NCBI GenBank assembly: GCA_947846985.1
Contig: CANTUZ010000025.1
Coordinates: 10,476,100 to 10,540,099 of the forward strand
Length of the DNA: 64,000 nucleotides
Direction of reading: 5' to 3'
From: Fratercula arctica
Lineage: Eukaryota > Chordata > Aves > Charadriiformes > Alcidae
Each line of letters opens with the position of its first letter. The stretch's first letter is position 1. Below, piece by piece: positions 10,711-21,804 of this stretch. The position numbers were made by a program, and so were the translations under genes. The notes below the pieces were generated by a model. The model was not told the origin of the DNA. It did not search any database and was given only the letters and a program-made list of their open reading frames with translations.

Positions 10711-12815
10711 ATGTTGCTTAGTTTGTTCTCATGGCTGTGTTATGTAAACTCCTATGTGTTTTATGCACTCCCTGTGATGATATTTGTTACTTCTGGGAGG
10801 GGATGAGGATTATCATTTTGCTGTCCTGTGCAATATCGGCTTATGATATGATAACATCACTTGTTAGACGGTTATTTTGGGGCATTTATGTGATATTGCT
10901 CTCCTGTCCGTACATTGGGCACCACCTCTCAGAATTCATTAATAATTACACCCAGTCTATGGGGGAAACAGGGGGGGACACTTTCCCCAGCTCTTTTGCC
11001 TCCCTTTTCTCCTTTGAGTCAGGTATGACAGCTTTTGAGAACTTTGAATATCCTTGGGATGCTCAAACCAGCATGTTCCTAGTGTTATGTTTGCTGAATA
11101 TGTTCCAGGTCTCGTTTAGGGTTAAACAACTATTTAAGACTACCACCCAGAGATCTGCTCCAAGGCTGGACAGTCAGGGGTGGCATGGCAGGTGGGAGAA
11201 CATGGGCAGGTACTTAGAGAACTTCTCACCTCCAATGGTCTGGGACTTCACCCCTGAACAATTACAGGACCCTGATAGAATAGTAGAATATCTGAAGGGA
11301 AAGTGCTGTGGCTATTCTAGAGAGGCACAACTCACCGCACTGTGCTGGGCCCTGGCTAGTGTCTACCAGGCACTGCTCAGTGCTATGCAGCACCCTCAGA
11401 AGAAAGAGACAGAGACCAGACCAGCAGGCGCTGTGGCCCCTGCGGCAGGCGCTGCGGTTGCTGTGGCCCCTGTGGCAGGTGCTGCTGCGACGGGCACTGC
11501 GGCTACTGCGACCCCTGCGACGGGCACTGCGGCTACTGCGACCCCTGCGACGGGCACTGCAACCCCTGCGACAGGCACTGCGGCTACTGTGACCCCTGCG
11601 ACAGGCACTGCGGCTACTGTGACCCCTGCGACAGGCACTGCGGCTACTGCAACCCCGGTGACAGACACTGCAGCTACTCCAGCCCCGGTGACAGACACTG
11701 CTGCTGAACCAGGGAACCAACCCGTGCCAGTATCCGTTGCCCCCATACAGAAGAAGAAGTATACAAAGAAATCAGTTCGCATAGTAAGAGATGACGATGA
11801 ACCAGGGCCATCACAAGGACAGGAGGAAGAGGCAGAACCAGAGATAATTACCCAATCCCTATCCCTGAGTGAGCTGCGGGATATGCGAAAAGATTTTAGC
11901 TGACTTTCAGGCGAGCACATTGTCACCTGGCTGCTTCGGTGTTGGGATAATGGGGCCAGTAGCCTGGAATTAGAGGGTAGGGAAGCCAGGCAGTTGGGAT
12001 CCCTGTCTAGGGAAGGCGGCATTGACAAAGCAATTGGAAAAAAGACCCAAGCCCTCAGCCTCTGGAAGCGACTCCTGTCAGGCGTGAGGGAGAGGTACCC
12101 CTTCAGTGAAGATGTTGTATGTCAACCAAGCAAATGGACCACCATGGAAAGAGGTATCCAGTACCTGAGAGAATTAGCCGTGCGGGAGATGATTTATTAT
12201 GACTTGGACAACATAGACTTGCCCACAGACCCTGATGAGGTGCACTGCACAAGGCCCATGTGGCGGAAGTTTGTACGGAGCGCACCATCGTCATATGCCA
12301 ACTCACTGGCAGTAATGGAATGGAAAGGTGAAGAAGGACCAACGGTGGATGAGGTGGCTGGCCGGCTCCGGCGATATGAAGAAAGCCTCTCTTCCCCCCT
12401 TGTCTCAGCTGTGGAGAAACTGTCCCGGAAGGTTCAGCAACTTGAAGAGAATATGTCCTACTCCCCACCTGTACGGGCCAGCATCTCAGCTATTAGAAGC
12501 AGACATTTCCCCACTCAAGAGAGAGAGTACAAAGGGTACACACCACGAGGCACCCTGTGGTTCTACCTGCGAGACCATGGAGAGGACATGAGGAAGTGGG
12601 ATGGACAACCTACTTGGATCCTGCGGGCACGGGTACAGGAGTTGCAAGGAAGGACAACCACAAAAGGAGATCCCTCCAGGAAAAGTGCCGCCCCAGTTTC
12701 CAGTGGGCAGTTCCCCAGACAGACCATAAGGCCTGATCTTGCTTCTGATCCTCTTGAAGGAACCTCCAAGTCATTTCTGCAAGAAGTGAGTACCGGATAC
12801 CATGACCAGTATTAG
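10711..12815 (+). pseudogene. gag: ERVL gag, copy A (broken)
   Basis: Colinear with the open gag of copy D. A one-base loss in the G run near 10797 shifts the frame, so the N-terminal hydrophobic part and the rest are out of register. A TGA at about 11901-11903 replaces an Arg codon of copies C and D. A 3-nt insertion near 12115 keeps frame. The Ala/Thr/Pro repeat is the longest in the window. The conserved C-terminal block TPRGTLWFYLRDHGEDMR is present. It ends at TAG 12813-12815, after which pol continues in the same frame. Confidence 0.85.
11480..11705 (+). repeat. 30-bp coding VNTR in gag
   Basis: Units of about 30 bp (ACTGCGGCTACTGCGACCCC theme) encode repeated ATPATGTAAT-like decapeptides. 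Copy A has about five or more units, copy D about two to three, and copy C almost none. Confidence 0.8.
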
Positions 12816-15800
12816 AGGGGCCCTGCCTCCAGCCAGGTGGAGGAAAGGGACAACCGGGTTTATTGGACAGTGTGGATTCGATGGCCTGGCACATCAGACC
12901 CACAGGAGTATAAGGCTCTAGTGGACACAGGAGCACAGTGTACTCTGATACCATCAAGCTATAGAGGGGCAGAACCCATTTGTATTTCTGGGGTCACAGG
13001 GGGATCCCAAGAGATGACTGTACTGGAGGCTGAAGTGAGCCTAACTGGGAATGAGTGGCAAAAGCATCCCATTGTGACTGGCCCAGATGCTCCATGCATC
13101 CTTGGTATAGATTACCTCAGGAGAGGGTATTTTAAGGACCCAAAGGGGTATCGATGGGCCTTTGGCATAGCTGCCTTGGAGGCGGAGGAAGTTAGACAGT
13201 TGTCCACCTTGCCTGGTCTCTCGGAGGATTCTTCTGTTGTGGGGTTGTTGAGGGTCGAAGAACAGCAGGTGCCGATTGCTACCACAACGGTGCATCGGCG
13301 GCAATATCGCACTAACCGAGACTCTCTGATTCCCATCCATAAGCTGATTCGTCAACTAGAGGTTCAAGGAGTGATCAGTAAGACTCGCTCGCCTTTTAAC
13401 AGTCCTATATGGCCGGTGCGAAAATCCAATGGAGAGTGGAGGCTAACTGTAGACTATCGTGGCCTGAATGAAGTCACGCCACCACTGAGCGCTGCTGTGC
13501 CGGATATGCTAGAACTCCAGTATGAACTGGAGTCTAAGGCAGCCAAGTGGTATGCCACGATTGATATAGCGAATGCATTTTTCTCAATCCCTTTGGCAGC
13601 AGAGTGCAGGCCACAGTTTGCTTTCACTTGGAGGGGCATCCAGTACACCTGGAATCGACTGCCCCAGGGGTGGAAACACAGCCCCACCATTTGCCATGGA
13701 CTGATCCAGACTGCACTGGAACAGGGTGAAGCTCCAGAACATCTGCAGTACATTGATGACATCATTGTATGGGGAAACACAGCCGAAGAAGTTTTTGAGA
13801 AAGGGGATAAAATAGTCCGAATCCTTCTGAAAGCTGGTTTTGCCATAAAGCGAAGTAAGGTCAAGGGACCTGCACAGGAGATCCAGTTCTTAGGAATAAA
13901 ATGGCAAGATGGACGCCGCCAGATCCCAATGGATGTGATCAACAAAAATAGCAGCTATGTCTCCACCAACTAGCAAAAAGGAAACACAAGCTTTCTTAGG
14001 CATTGTGGGTTTTTGGAGGATGCATATCCCAGATTACAGTCTGATTGTAAGCCCTCTGTATCAAGTAACCCGGAAGAAGAACGATTTTAAATGGGGTCCT
14101 GAGCAACGACAAGCTTTTGAACAAATCAAACAGGAAATAGTCCATGCAGTGGCCCTGGGGCCAGTCCGGGCAGGACAAGATGTTAAAAACGTGCTCTACA
14201 CCGCAGCCGGGGAGAATGGCCCTACCTGGAGCCTCTGGCAGAAGGCACCAGGGGAGACCCGAGGTCGACCCCTAGGGTTTTGGAGTCGGGGATACAGAGG
14301 ATCCGAAGCGCGCTACACTCCAACAGAAAAGGAGATCTTGGCAGCATATGAAGGGGTTCGAGCTGCTTCGGAGGTGGTTGGTACAGAAGCACAGCTCCTC
14401 TTAGCACCTCGACTGCCGGTGCTGGGTTGGATGTTCAAAGAAAGGGTCCCCACCACACATCATGCAACTGATGCTACATGGAGTAAGTGGATTGCACTGA
14501 TCACACAGCGAACTCGAATGGGAAACCCCAGTCGCCCAGGAATTCTGGAAGTGATCATGGACTGGCCAGAAGGCAAGGATTTTGGAATGTCACCAGAGGA
14601 GGAGGTGACGCGTGCGGAAGAGGCCCCACCATATAATAAACTGCCAGAAAATGAGAAGCAATATGCCCTGTTCACTGATGGGTCCTGCCGGATTGTGGGA
14701 AAGCATCGAAAGTGGAAGGCTGCTGTGTGGAGTCCTACACGACAAGTTGCAGAAGCCAGTGAAGGACAAGGTGAATCGAGCCAGTTTGCAGAGGTGAAAG
14801 CCATTCAGCTGGCTTTGGACATCGCCGAGCGAGAAAGATGGCCAGTACTTTATCTCTACACCGACTCATGGATGGTGGCAAATGCTCTGTGGGGATGGTT
14901 ACAGCAGTGGAAGCAGGGCAACTGGCAGCGCAGAGGCAAACCCATCTGGGCTGCTGAACTATGGCAAGATATTGCTGCCCGGATAGAGAATCTGGTTGTG
15001 AAAGTACGCCACGTAGATGCCCACGTACCGAAGAATCGGGCCACGGAGGAACATCAGAACAACCAGCAGGTGGATCGGGCTGCCAGGATTGAAGTGGCTC
15101 AAGTGGATCTGGATTGGCAACGTAAGGGTGAACTATTCATAGCTCGGTGGGCCCATGAGACCTCAGGCCACCAAGGAAGAGATGCGACATATAGATGGGC
15201 TCGTGACCGAGGGGTGGACTTGACCATGGACACTATTGCACAGGTCATCCATGAATGTGAGACATGCGCTGCAATCAAACAAGCCAAGCGTTTGAAGCCT
15301 CTTTGGTATGGAGGACGATGGTTGAAATATAAATATGGGGAGGCCTGGCAGATTGATTATATCACACTGCCACGAACCCGTCAAGGCAAGCGCTATGTGC
15401 TCACAATGGTGGAAGCAACCACTGGATGGCTGGAAACATACCCTGTGCCCCATGCCACTGCCTGGAATACTATCCTGGGCCTTGAAAAGCAAGTCCTGTG
15501 GCGACATGGTACCCCAGAGAGAATTGAGTCGGACAATGGGACTCATTTCCGAAACAGCCTCATAGACACCTGGGCCAAAGAGCATGGTATTGAGTGGGTA
15601 TATCACATCCCCTATCATGCACCAGCCTCTGGGAAGATAGAACGATACAATGGACTGTTAAAAACTACACTGAGAGCAATGGGTGGTGGAACCTTAAAAC
15701 ATTGGGATGCACATTTAGCAAAGGCTACCTGGCTAGTTAATACCAGGGGATCTACCAATCGGGCTGGCCCTGCCCAGTCAAAACTTCCACGTACTGTAGA

Positions 15801-16002
15801 AGGGGATAAGGTCCCCGTAGTGCACATGAAGAATATGTTGGGGAAGACAGTCTGGGTTAGTCCTGCCTCAGGCAGAGGCAAACCCATCCGTGGGATTGCT
15901 TTTGCCCAAGGACCTGGGTGCACTTGGTGGGTAATGCGGCAGGATGGGGAAGTCCGATGTGTACCTCATGGGGACTTGATTTTGGGGGAGAATAGCCAAT
16001 GA
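12816..16002 (+). pseudogene. pol: ERVL pol (protease-RT-RNase H-integrase), copy A, one frameshift
   Basis: Same frame as gag after the TAG. The order is aspartic protease (VDTGAQC), reverse transcriptase (TIDIANAFFS; YIDDIIVWG), RNase H (LFTDGS; LYTDSW), the integrase zinc motif (HETSGH...CETC) and the integrase core (QIDYITL; SDNGTHF; GKIERYNG). The only break I see is one extra A in the run at 13944-13948; copy D has four As there. The two halves (12816-13973 and 13957-16002) are otherwise open. The RT signature places it with class III ERVL elements; this is family knowledge, not a search. Confidence 0.9.
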
Positions 16003-16088
16003 ATCAAATTGTGTGCAACACTGTCACTGTATGTCCTCGTTACTATAATTGCTGTTGGCTGTACTGCAGTAAGAATCACCCAAATTAA
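15999..16088 (+). CDS. Cys-rich short ORF after pol, copy A
   Basis: 29 codons. The ATG overlaps the pol stop as ATGA. The product has four to five cysteines in a C-x5-C-x5-C-x4-C pattern ending CSKNHPN. The copy D counterpart at 61948 differs at two residues. No known family; coding is unproven. Confidence 0.3.
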   Translation: MNQIVCNTVTVCPRYYNCCWLYCSKNHPN

Positions 16089-16132
16089 GGACAAATGGAC
16101 TTTGATGAAGAATTGAGTAAAGCAAAGTGGTG

Positions 16133-16273
16133 ATGGGATCAGAGCTGACGCCCAGCAACTTCCTCAAGATCTGCATCTTCGGCCCATGGACTGTGTGCAT
16201 GAGCTACGCCGGGTATACAGTCACATGTTCTGAAAACTGTAAGATCTGGGCGTGGCAAAATGGTATGGAATAA
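16133..16273 (+). CDS. 46-residue short ORF before 3' LTR, copy A
   Basis: Starts MGSELTP, which fits the N-myristoylation pattern (Gly2, Thr6), and has five cysteines. Its protein is identical to the copy D version at 62082; the single base difference is a synonymous serine codon change. The start overlaps the stop of a 12-codon ORF as TGATG. The stop falls in the polypurine region just before the LTR. Not a family I recognise. Confidence 0.35.
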   Translation: MGSELTPSNFLKICIFGPWTVCMSYAGYTVTCSENCKIWAWQNGME

Positions 16274-16284
16274 GGGGTGGATAA

Positions 16285-16567
16285 TGTCCTGGTTCCGCCA
16301 GGGACAGGGTTAAGTATTCCATGCCATGTGAGCCACGCCCACCCTGAGATTAAAAGGAGGGAGGGGGCGAGCAGTCGGGTTCGGAGCGGGCTGGCGCGTC
16401 CCGGGGCCGGACCGGCGGGGACCGGCGGGGAGCGGCGGTTCCGTATTCGCGTCTGTATATTTCTCTGTCGGCGTTATTGTTGTTGTTTTCTTGTTCCCTT
16501 TGCTGTTCTGTTAAACTGCCTTTGTCTCAACCCAAGAGTTTTGCCTTTTTCTTTTGATCCTTCCCTA
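16285..16567 (+). repeat. Copy A 3' LTR, truncated
   Basis: Matches the first ~283 bp of the 5' LTR, with two substitutions and a 14-bp duplication in the GC-rich block (GGACCGGCGGG repeated). It stops within U5 after GATCCTTCCC and joins unrelated sequence. Confidence 0.85.
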
Positions 16568-17345
16568 TCTGAGGGGAAAAAGGCTTGGGGGATCTTTAAG
16601 CCAAACAACAGTCTTAGATACCCCAAGACCCGTTTCTTCCATTTACGTGATGAACATTATTATGGGGTTAAGGATGTGAGGAAGGTATTTGTGGCAAGAA
16701 ACTTTTGTGAGCTTTGTATTTGTATTGTATAACCATGGCCATAGCTGTAAATATTATTGCCGGCTCTGCTTGTCTCACGACTGTGCTGTTAACTTGGGGA
16801 CAAGGATAAGGTGCCCCATCTGAAGGCTGTTGTGCAGGTCTGGGGAATGCTTACAGAGGCACAAGGCACAAGGCCCAGGCTATTAAAAGAACAAATTAAT
16901 TGTTTGGCTGAGAAATGTAAGGGCTATGTAAAAAAACCATCACGGATGTAAAGGCTAGAAGTGAGGAATGTGCTATAAAAAGGTCTGTAATGTAAGCCAG
17001 CTCCCATGTTTCATGCCCATGATCAAAAATGCAGAAGCAGGGCAGGGCTCTATTATCTATGACATGGAATGTATGCAGAAAACCAGGACACATATCCAGA
17101 ACTGCATTTTTGCCATGGAGTTAGCTCCAGATGCCCCTTGGGATGAAGAAGAAAGGGAAGGAAGGAAATTTGAAGAACAGGATTTTAAAGGGACACGTCT
17201 CATGAACTTTATTCAGCTGTTTACAGACACAAAGTTTTGGGGCTACACTTTCCTAGCTCATAATGCTAAAGACTATGATGGCTACTTTGTTAGTCACCTT
17301 CTGAAGGAAAAAATGGATGTGCAATTAATCACCCAAGGTGGTAAA
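16568..17345 (+). pseudogene. Polinton/Maverick-like DNA polymerase B, zinc-rich and exonuclease part
   Basis: Resumes the polymerase frame interrupted at 10271. About 16619-16720 reads HYYGVKDVRKVFVARNFCEL, followed one base out of frame by a Cys/His-rich block (HGHSCKYYCRLCLSHDC). About 16968-17345 is open with an ExoI-type D-x-E (YDMECM, near 17061) and an ExoII-type motif (AHNAKDYDGYFV, near 17256). These are the landmarks of the 3'-5' exonuclease of protein-primed family B polymerases. The palm domain is absent: a minus-strand CR1 begins at 17346. Several stops lie between 16720 and 16968. Confidence 0.65.
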
Positions 17346-18379
17346 CTCATAGAATCACAGAATGGTTGAGGTTGGAAGGGACCTCTGGAGGTCATCTTGT
17401 CCAACTACCCTGCTCAAGCAAGGTCACCTAGAGCCGGTAGCCCAGGACTATATCCAGATGACTTTTGAATATCTCCAAGGTGGGAGACTCTACAACCTCT
17501 CTAGGCAATCTATTCCAGTGCTCAGTCACCCTCACAGTAATAAAGTGTTTCCTGATGTTCACATGGAACCTCCTGTGTTTCCATTTGTGCCCATTACCTC
17601 GTCCTGTCACTAGACACCAATGAAAAGAGCCTGGCTCAGTCTTCTTTACACCCTCCCTTCAGGTATTTATACACATTAATAAGATCCCCCCTGAGTCTTC
17701 TCTTCTCTAGGCTAAACAGTCCCAGCTCGCTTAGCTTTTCCTCATGTGAGAGATGTTCCAGTACCTTAATCATCTTAGTGGCCCTTCACTGGACTCTCCC
17801 CAGTATGTCCATATCTCTCTTGTACTGAGGAGCCCAGAACTGGACACAGGAGTCCAGGTGTGGCCTCACAAGTGCTCAGTAGAGGGGAAGGATCACCTCC
17901 CTCAAACTGCTTACAACAATCTTCCTAATGCAGCCCAGGATACCATTAGCTTTCTTTGCTGCAAGGGCACATTGCTGGCTCATGTTCAACCTGGTGCCCA
18001 CCAGGACCCCCAGGTCCTTTTCTGCCAAGCTGCTTTCCAGCCAGATGGCCCCCAGCATATATTGGTGCGTGGGGTTGTTCCTCCCCAGGTGCAGGACTTG
18101 GCACTTCCCCTTGTTGAACTTCATCAGGTTCCTGTCAGCCCATTTCCCCAGCCTGCCAAGGTCCCTCTGGATGGCAGCATGACCCTCTGGTGTATCAGCC
18201 ACTCCTCCCAGTTTTGGGTCATCAGCCCCGGCATCCAGATCATTAATGAAGATGTTGAACAGGACTGGACCCAGTATTGACCCCCCAGGGTACATTGCTA
18301 GTTATTGGCCTCCAACTAGACTTCGTGTCACCGACCACCACCCTGTGGGCTGGGCCATTCAGCCAGTTTTCAAACCACC
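17346..18379 (-). mobile_element. CR1 LINE fragment
   Basis: The minus strand encodes CR1 RT ([15 protein letters not shown], then a degraded FADD region, [15 protein letters not shown]) and continues through the 3' UTR to an AGAATCACAGAATGG-type tail at 17346. It is 5'-truncated and cuts the Polinton-like polymerase. Confidence 0.85.
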
Positions 18380-18571
18380 TCACTGTGGCCTCTTCAGGGA
18401 TCTGCTTGGTAGAGTCCCAAGGGATAAGGCCCTGGAGGGAAGAGGGGCCCAAGCAAGCTGGTTAATATTCAAGCATCACCTCCTCCAAGCTCAAGAGCGA
18501 TCCATCCCAATGAGCAGGAAGTCAGGCAAAAATGCCAGGTGTCCTGCATGGATGGACAAGGAGCTCCTGGC
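18380..18571 (+). mobile_element. CR1 fragment (EN-RT linker), left half
   Basis: Plus-strand CR1 ORF2 sequence (EGRGAQASWLIFKHHLLQAQ; WMDKELL). It continues at 19171 after the solo LTR. It meets the previous CR1 head to head. Confidence 0.75.
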
Positions 18572-19165
18572 TGTGCTGGTTTTGTCTGGGATAGAATTAA
18601 TTTTCTTCATAGTAGCTTGTATGGGGATATGTTTTGGATATGTGATCAAAACAGTGTTGATTACACAGGGATGTTTTAGTTATTGCTGAACGGTGCTTAC
18701 GTGGCATCAAGGCCTTTTCTGCTTCTCAGACTGCCCTGTCAGTGAGTAGACTGGGGGGGCACGAGAAGTTGGGAGGGGACACAGCTGGGACAGCTGACCC
18801 CAACTGACCAAAGGGATATTCCATATCATATGACATCATGCTCAGCAATAAAAAGCTGGGGGAAGAAGAAGGAAGGGGGAAACGTTTGGAGTTTGTCTTC
18901 CCAAGTAACCTTTATGCGGGATGAAGCCCTGCTTTCCTGGGGATGGCTGAACACCTGCCTGCTGATGGGAAGTAGTTAATGAATTCCTTGTTTTACTTTG
19001 CTTGCATGCACGTGGCTTTTGCTTTACCTATTAAACTGTCTTTATCTCAACCCACAAGTTTCTTACTCACTTTTACCCTTCCGATTCTCTCCCCCATCCC
19101 ACTGTGGGGGGAGTGAGCAAGCGGCTGTGTGGTGCTTAGTTGTCAGCTGGGGTTAAACCACAACA
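18572..19165 (+). mobile_element. Solo LTR, ERVL-like (L2), with target duplication
   Basis: 594-bp LTR from TGTGCTGGTTTTGTCTGG to GGTTAAACCACAACA. Target duplications CTGGC lie at 18567-18571 and 19166-19170. AATAAAAAG near 18847 and the ATTAAACTGTCTTTATCTCAACCC theme are present. It is the same LTR family as the minus-strand LTR at 20922-21473. Confidence 0.85.
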
Positions 19166-19170
19166 CTGGC

Positions 19171-19318
19171 CAAACTCAAACACAAAAAGGAAGCATACAG
19201 AGGGTGGAAGCAAGGGCAAGTAACCTGGGAGGAATACAGAGGCACCGTCTGAGCATGCAGGGATGGGGTTAGGAAAGCCAAAACCCAAATGGCTATCTCT
19301 CTGAGAGACCAGACAAGC
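19171..19318 (+). mobile_element. CR1 fragment (EN-RT linker), right half
   Basis: Direct continuation of the CR1 frame interrupted at 18571 ([16 protein letters not shown] residues, WEEYRG, then a stop). It ends at a junction with ERVL copy E. Confidence 0.75.
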
Positions 19319-20895
19319 TAGATAGCTATTTAATCTTCTCTATATCAAAAGCCCACCGGCACCCTTATGGGTCCTTGAAGTACCCTCTCATGAGGTAGTC
19401 TATGCCAAGGATACAAGGGGCCTCTGGGCCAGTCAAATTTGCCACTCATTCACAGTTAGACTTACCTCAGCCTCCAACACAGACAACTGTTGGGATCCTC
19501 CTGTCACTCCAGAAATACAGATGGATTCTGCCCCTTTGTAATCTGATGGCATTAGAGTGCACTGTGCATGGGTGTCCACCAGAGCTTTATACTCCCGTGG
19601 GGCTGATGTGCCAGGCCATCGAACCCACACAGTCCGGTAAACCCGTTTATCCCTTCCCTCCAGCGGGGCCCCTTTATTCCTGGTCAGAGTGTTTATTACT
19701 TGATTGTCATAACTGCATACGAGAAGTCCCTTCATTAGGGTCAGAAGCAAGATCAGCCCTTCTACTCTGTCTGGGGAATTGCCCCATAGAAAATGGAGCA
19801 GAAACTGGGAATAGGGAGGTTTCTGACTTGTTTATGATTTCAGTCCCTTCCCCCTCCTGTTCTTGTGACTGCTCTGCTGCAGAACAGGCTGCCTCTTCTG
19901 ATTCTCCCTCCTGCTCCCTCTTAGGAGAAGCTTCTTCCTCCTTTACTAAACGAGTTGACCTCTGCTTCCATTGTTACTTCTTGACTATAGGGACGACTGA
20001 TATAGTCGAGGGTTGGGTCTCTGCTTTAGCCATAGCGTCTGTTGGTATGTTTTCAGATCCTGAGACCCTCTCTTCTCCTTGAGGGTGCTGAATAGTGCTC
20101 AGTAGGCATAGGCCAGGCCCCAGCACAGTGTGATAAGTTGTGTCTCTTTGGAATAGCCAGGGTCAGGGCATCCTTTTTTTCAAACATTCTATCACTTTAT
20201 CAGGGTCCCGCACTTGTTTGGGGGTGAAGTCCCACACCATCGGAGGTGACAACCATTCTCAGTACCTGCTCATATTGTCCCACACCTTGCCACCCATAAC
20301 CACACTGCCTCGGGGCCTGGGTGATATTCCCAAATAGTTTGTTAGCCTTAGAAAAAGATGAAACAATATTCTTGAGAAGTACCGATAGGAATATTTTGGT
20401 TACCCAAGGATGTTCAAGATACTGAAGAGTTATTGTAACAAGGCAGAAAATATCTACCCCACAGGAGAAGAAGGGGAAGGTGCCATTCTTTGTTTCCTCT
20501 ACAAATTGGCTCTCAGAGGAGAAAAGGGAAAAAGTGCAATTGTTAATTGTCTCCATGAGATGGTTCCCAAAGTACAGGGATGGCAAGCAATGCAAGGTCC
20601 AAATACCAGATTAGGCTCAAGGCCAGTGCTCTTATCATAGTTCTCCCAGGCAAAACAAAACCAAGTGCTACACAGCACAGCAAACTGCAAAAGCCAAAAC
20701 CAGCCTTTAACAAGCTTTCAAACTTGATGTACAGCAGAAGAGGGAGCATGGTATAGATCAGATAAGGGAACAAATAAACCAATGTTGAGAACAAATAAGT
20801 CAATGTCGCAATCAGCAACAGTTAAACTAGTATAAAAATTATAAGTTCCCTCTAATATGCTCTGGTCAAATCTGTTGTTATCTCAAACCCTTCGA
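19319..20895 (-). pseudogene. gag-pol: ERVL gag and protease, copy E (decayed)
   Basis: Minus strand. About 20818-20543 is a 91-codon open stretch dominated by hydrophobic residues, aligning in place with the gag N-terminus of copy D. About 20595-20200 matches the next gag part. About 19750-19433 is protease with VDTHAQCTLMPSDY; the usual DTGA is DTHA here, so the active-site glycine is lost. It extends with stops to about 19319, ending within the region after protease. Much older than copies A, C and D. Confidence 0.75.
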
Positions 20896-20913
20896 GCCCC
20901 ACATTGGGTGCCA
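20896..20913 (-). promoter_or_regulatory. Primer binding site, tRNA-Lys1,2 type, decayed
   Basis: The reverse complement reads TGGCACCCAATGTGGGGC, two changes from the copy D primer site. It lies 8 nt from the LTR end with the same GTCCTTTT spacer. Confidence 0.85.
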
Positions 20914-20921
20914 AAAAGGAC

Positions 20922-21473
20922 TGTTGTGGTTTAACCCTGGTAGGACAGCTAAGTACCACACAGGCACTCGCTCGCTCCCCCCTCCCAGTGGGATGGGGGA
21001 GAGAATCGGAAGGGTAAAAGTGAGAAAGAAACTTGTGGGTTGAGATAAAGACAGTTTAATAAGTAAAAAAACCAAAACCCCCAAGACTAAGAAAAAAAGT
21101 GATGCAAAAAAAAACCCCAATGAATTGCTCACCACCAGCCAACCGATGCCCAGACAGTCCCCAAGCAACGGCATCCCTGGCAACCCCCTTCCCCCCACCC
21201 CATTTTTATTGATGAACATGATGTCATATGGTATGGAATATCCCTTTGGGGTCAGCTGTCCCAGTTGTATCCCCTCCCAACTTCTTCTGCACCCCCAACC
21301 TACTTGCTGGAGGGGCAGCATGAGAAGCAGAAAAGGCCTTGACGCTGTGTAAGCGCTGCTCAGCAATAACTAAAACATCCCTGTGTAATCAACACTGTTT
21401 TGATCACATATCCAAAACATATCCCCATACAAGCTACTATGAAGAAAATTAACTCTATCCCAGACAAAACCAG
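20922..21473 (-). repeat. Copy E 5' LTR (L2 family)
   Basis: Minus-strand LTR, colinear with the solo LTR at 18572-19165. It ends TTTAACCACAACA-like at the low coordinate (20922). The first bases of U3 are replaced at about 21473 by the adjoining GGAA-rich repeat. Confidence 0.8.
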
Positions 21474-21545
21474 TAGAGGAAAGAAGGAAAGGTGGAAGGA
21501 AGGAAGGAAAGGTGGAAGGAGTAAAAACAGAAGGAAGGAAGGAAC
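21474..21545 (+). repeat. (GGAA)n-rich simple repeat
   Basis: Imperfect GGAAGGAAAGGTGGAAGG units; abuts the U3 start of copy E. Confidence 0.8.
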
Positions 21546-21804
21546 TCCTGTGAACCCTGTTAGAAACTTGAGTGTGTCTGCTGCTGCCAGGTAAGGACAA
21601 GTTAAGGGGAGCCACAGTGGTATGGGCCTGAGGAAACTCTAGCAGCTTCTAACACACATTGTCTGCTGCCCTTGACCCAGGGTATCCATACAATTAATTA
21701 CAGCTGCCCCCTTATAGCTTCTTCTATGGACATGCCTATATAAAAGCCCAGCGTAGAGCACCACTCTCAGACTGCTGCTCCCAGATGCAGAAGTTTGATC
21801 CGGC

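Larger units (their letters stand above)
10272..16567 (+). mobile_element. ERVL-type provirus, copy A
   Basis: 5' LTR, primer site, gag, pol, short tail and a 3' LTR that lacks its last ~55 bp. It belongs to the same subfamily as copy D: both share the same residues around 13220 / 59170 and the unbroken RT start. It is nearly coding-complete, with one gag frameshift, one gag stop and one pol frameshift. It sits inside the Polinton-like polymerase gene. The 3' target duplication is lost with the LTR end. Confidence 0.9.

Noticed and set aside
11396..12028. Long antisense frame across gag, also seen antisense at 50149-50565 and 57460-57981
   Set aside because: It is shared among copies only because the DNA is shared; it lies opposite the VNTR and has no start context or family.
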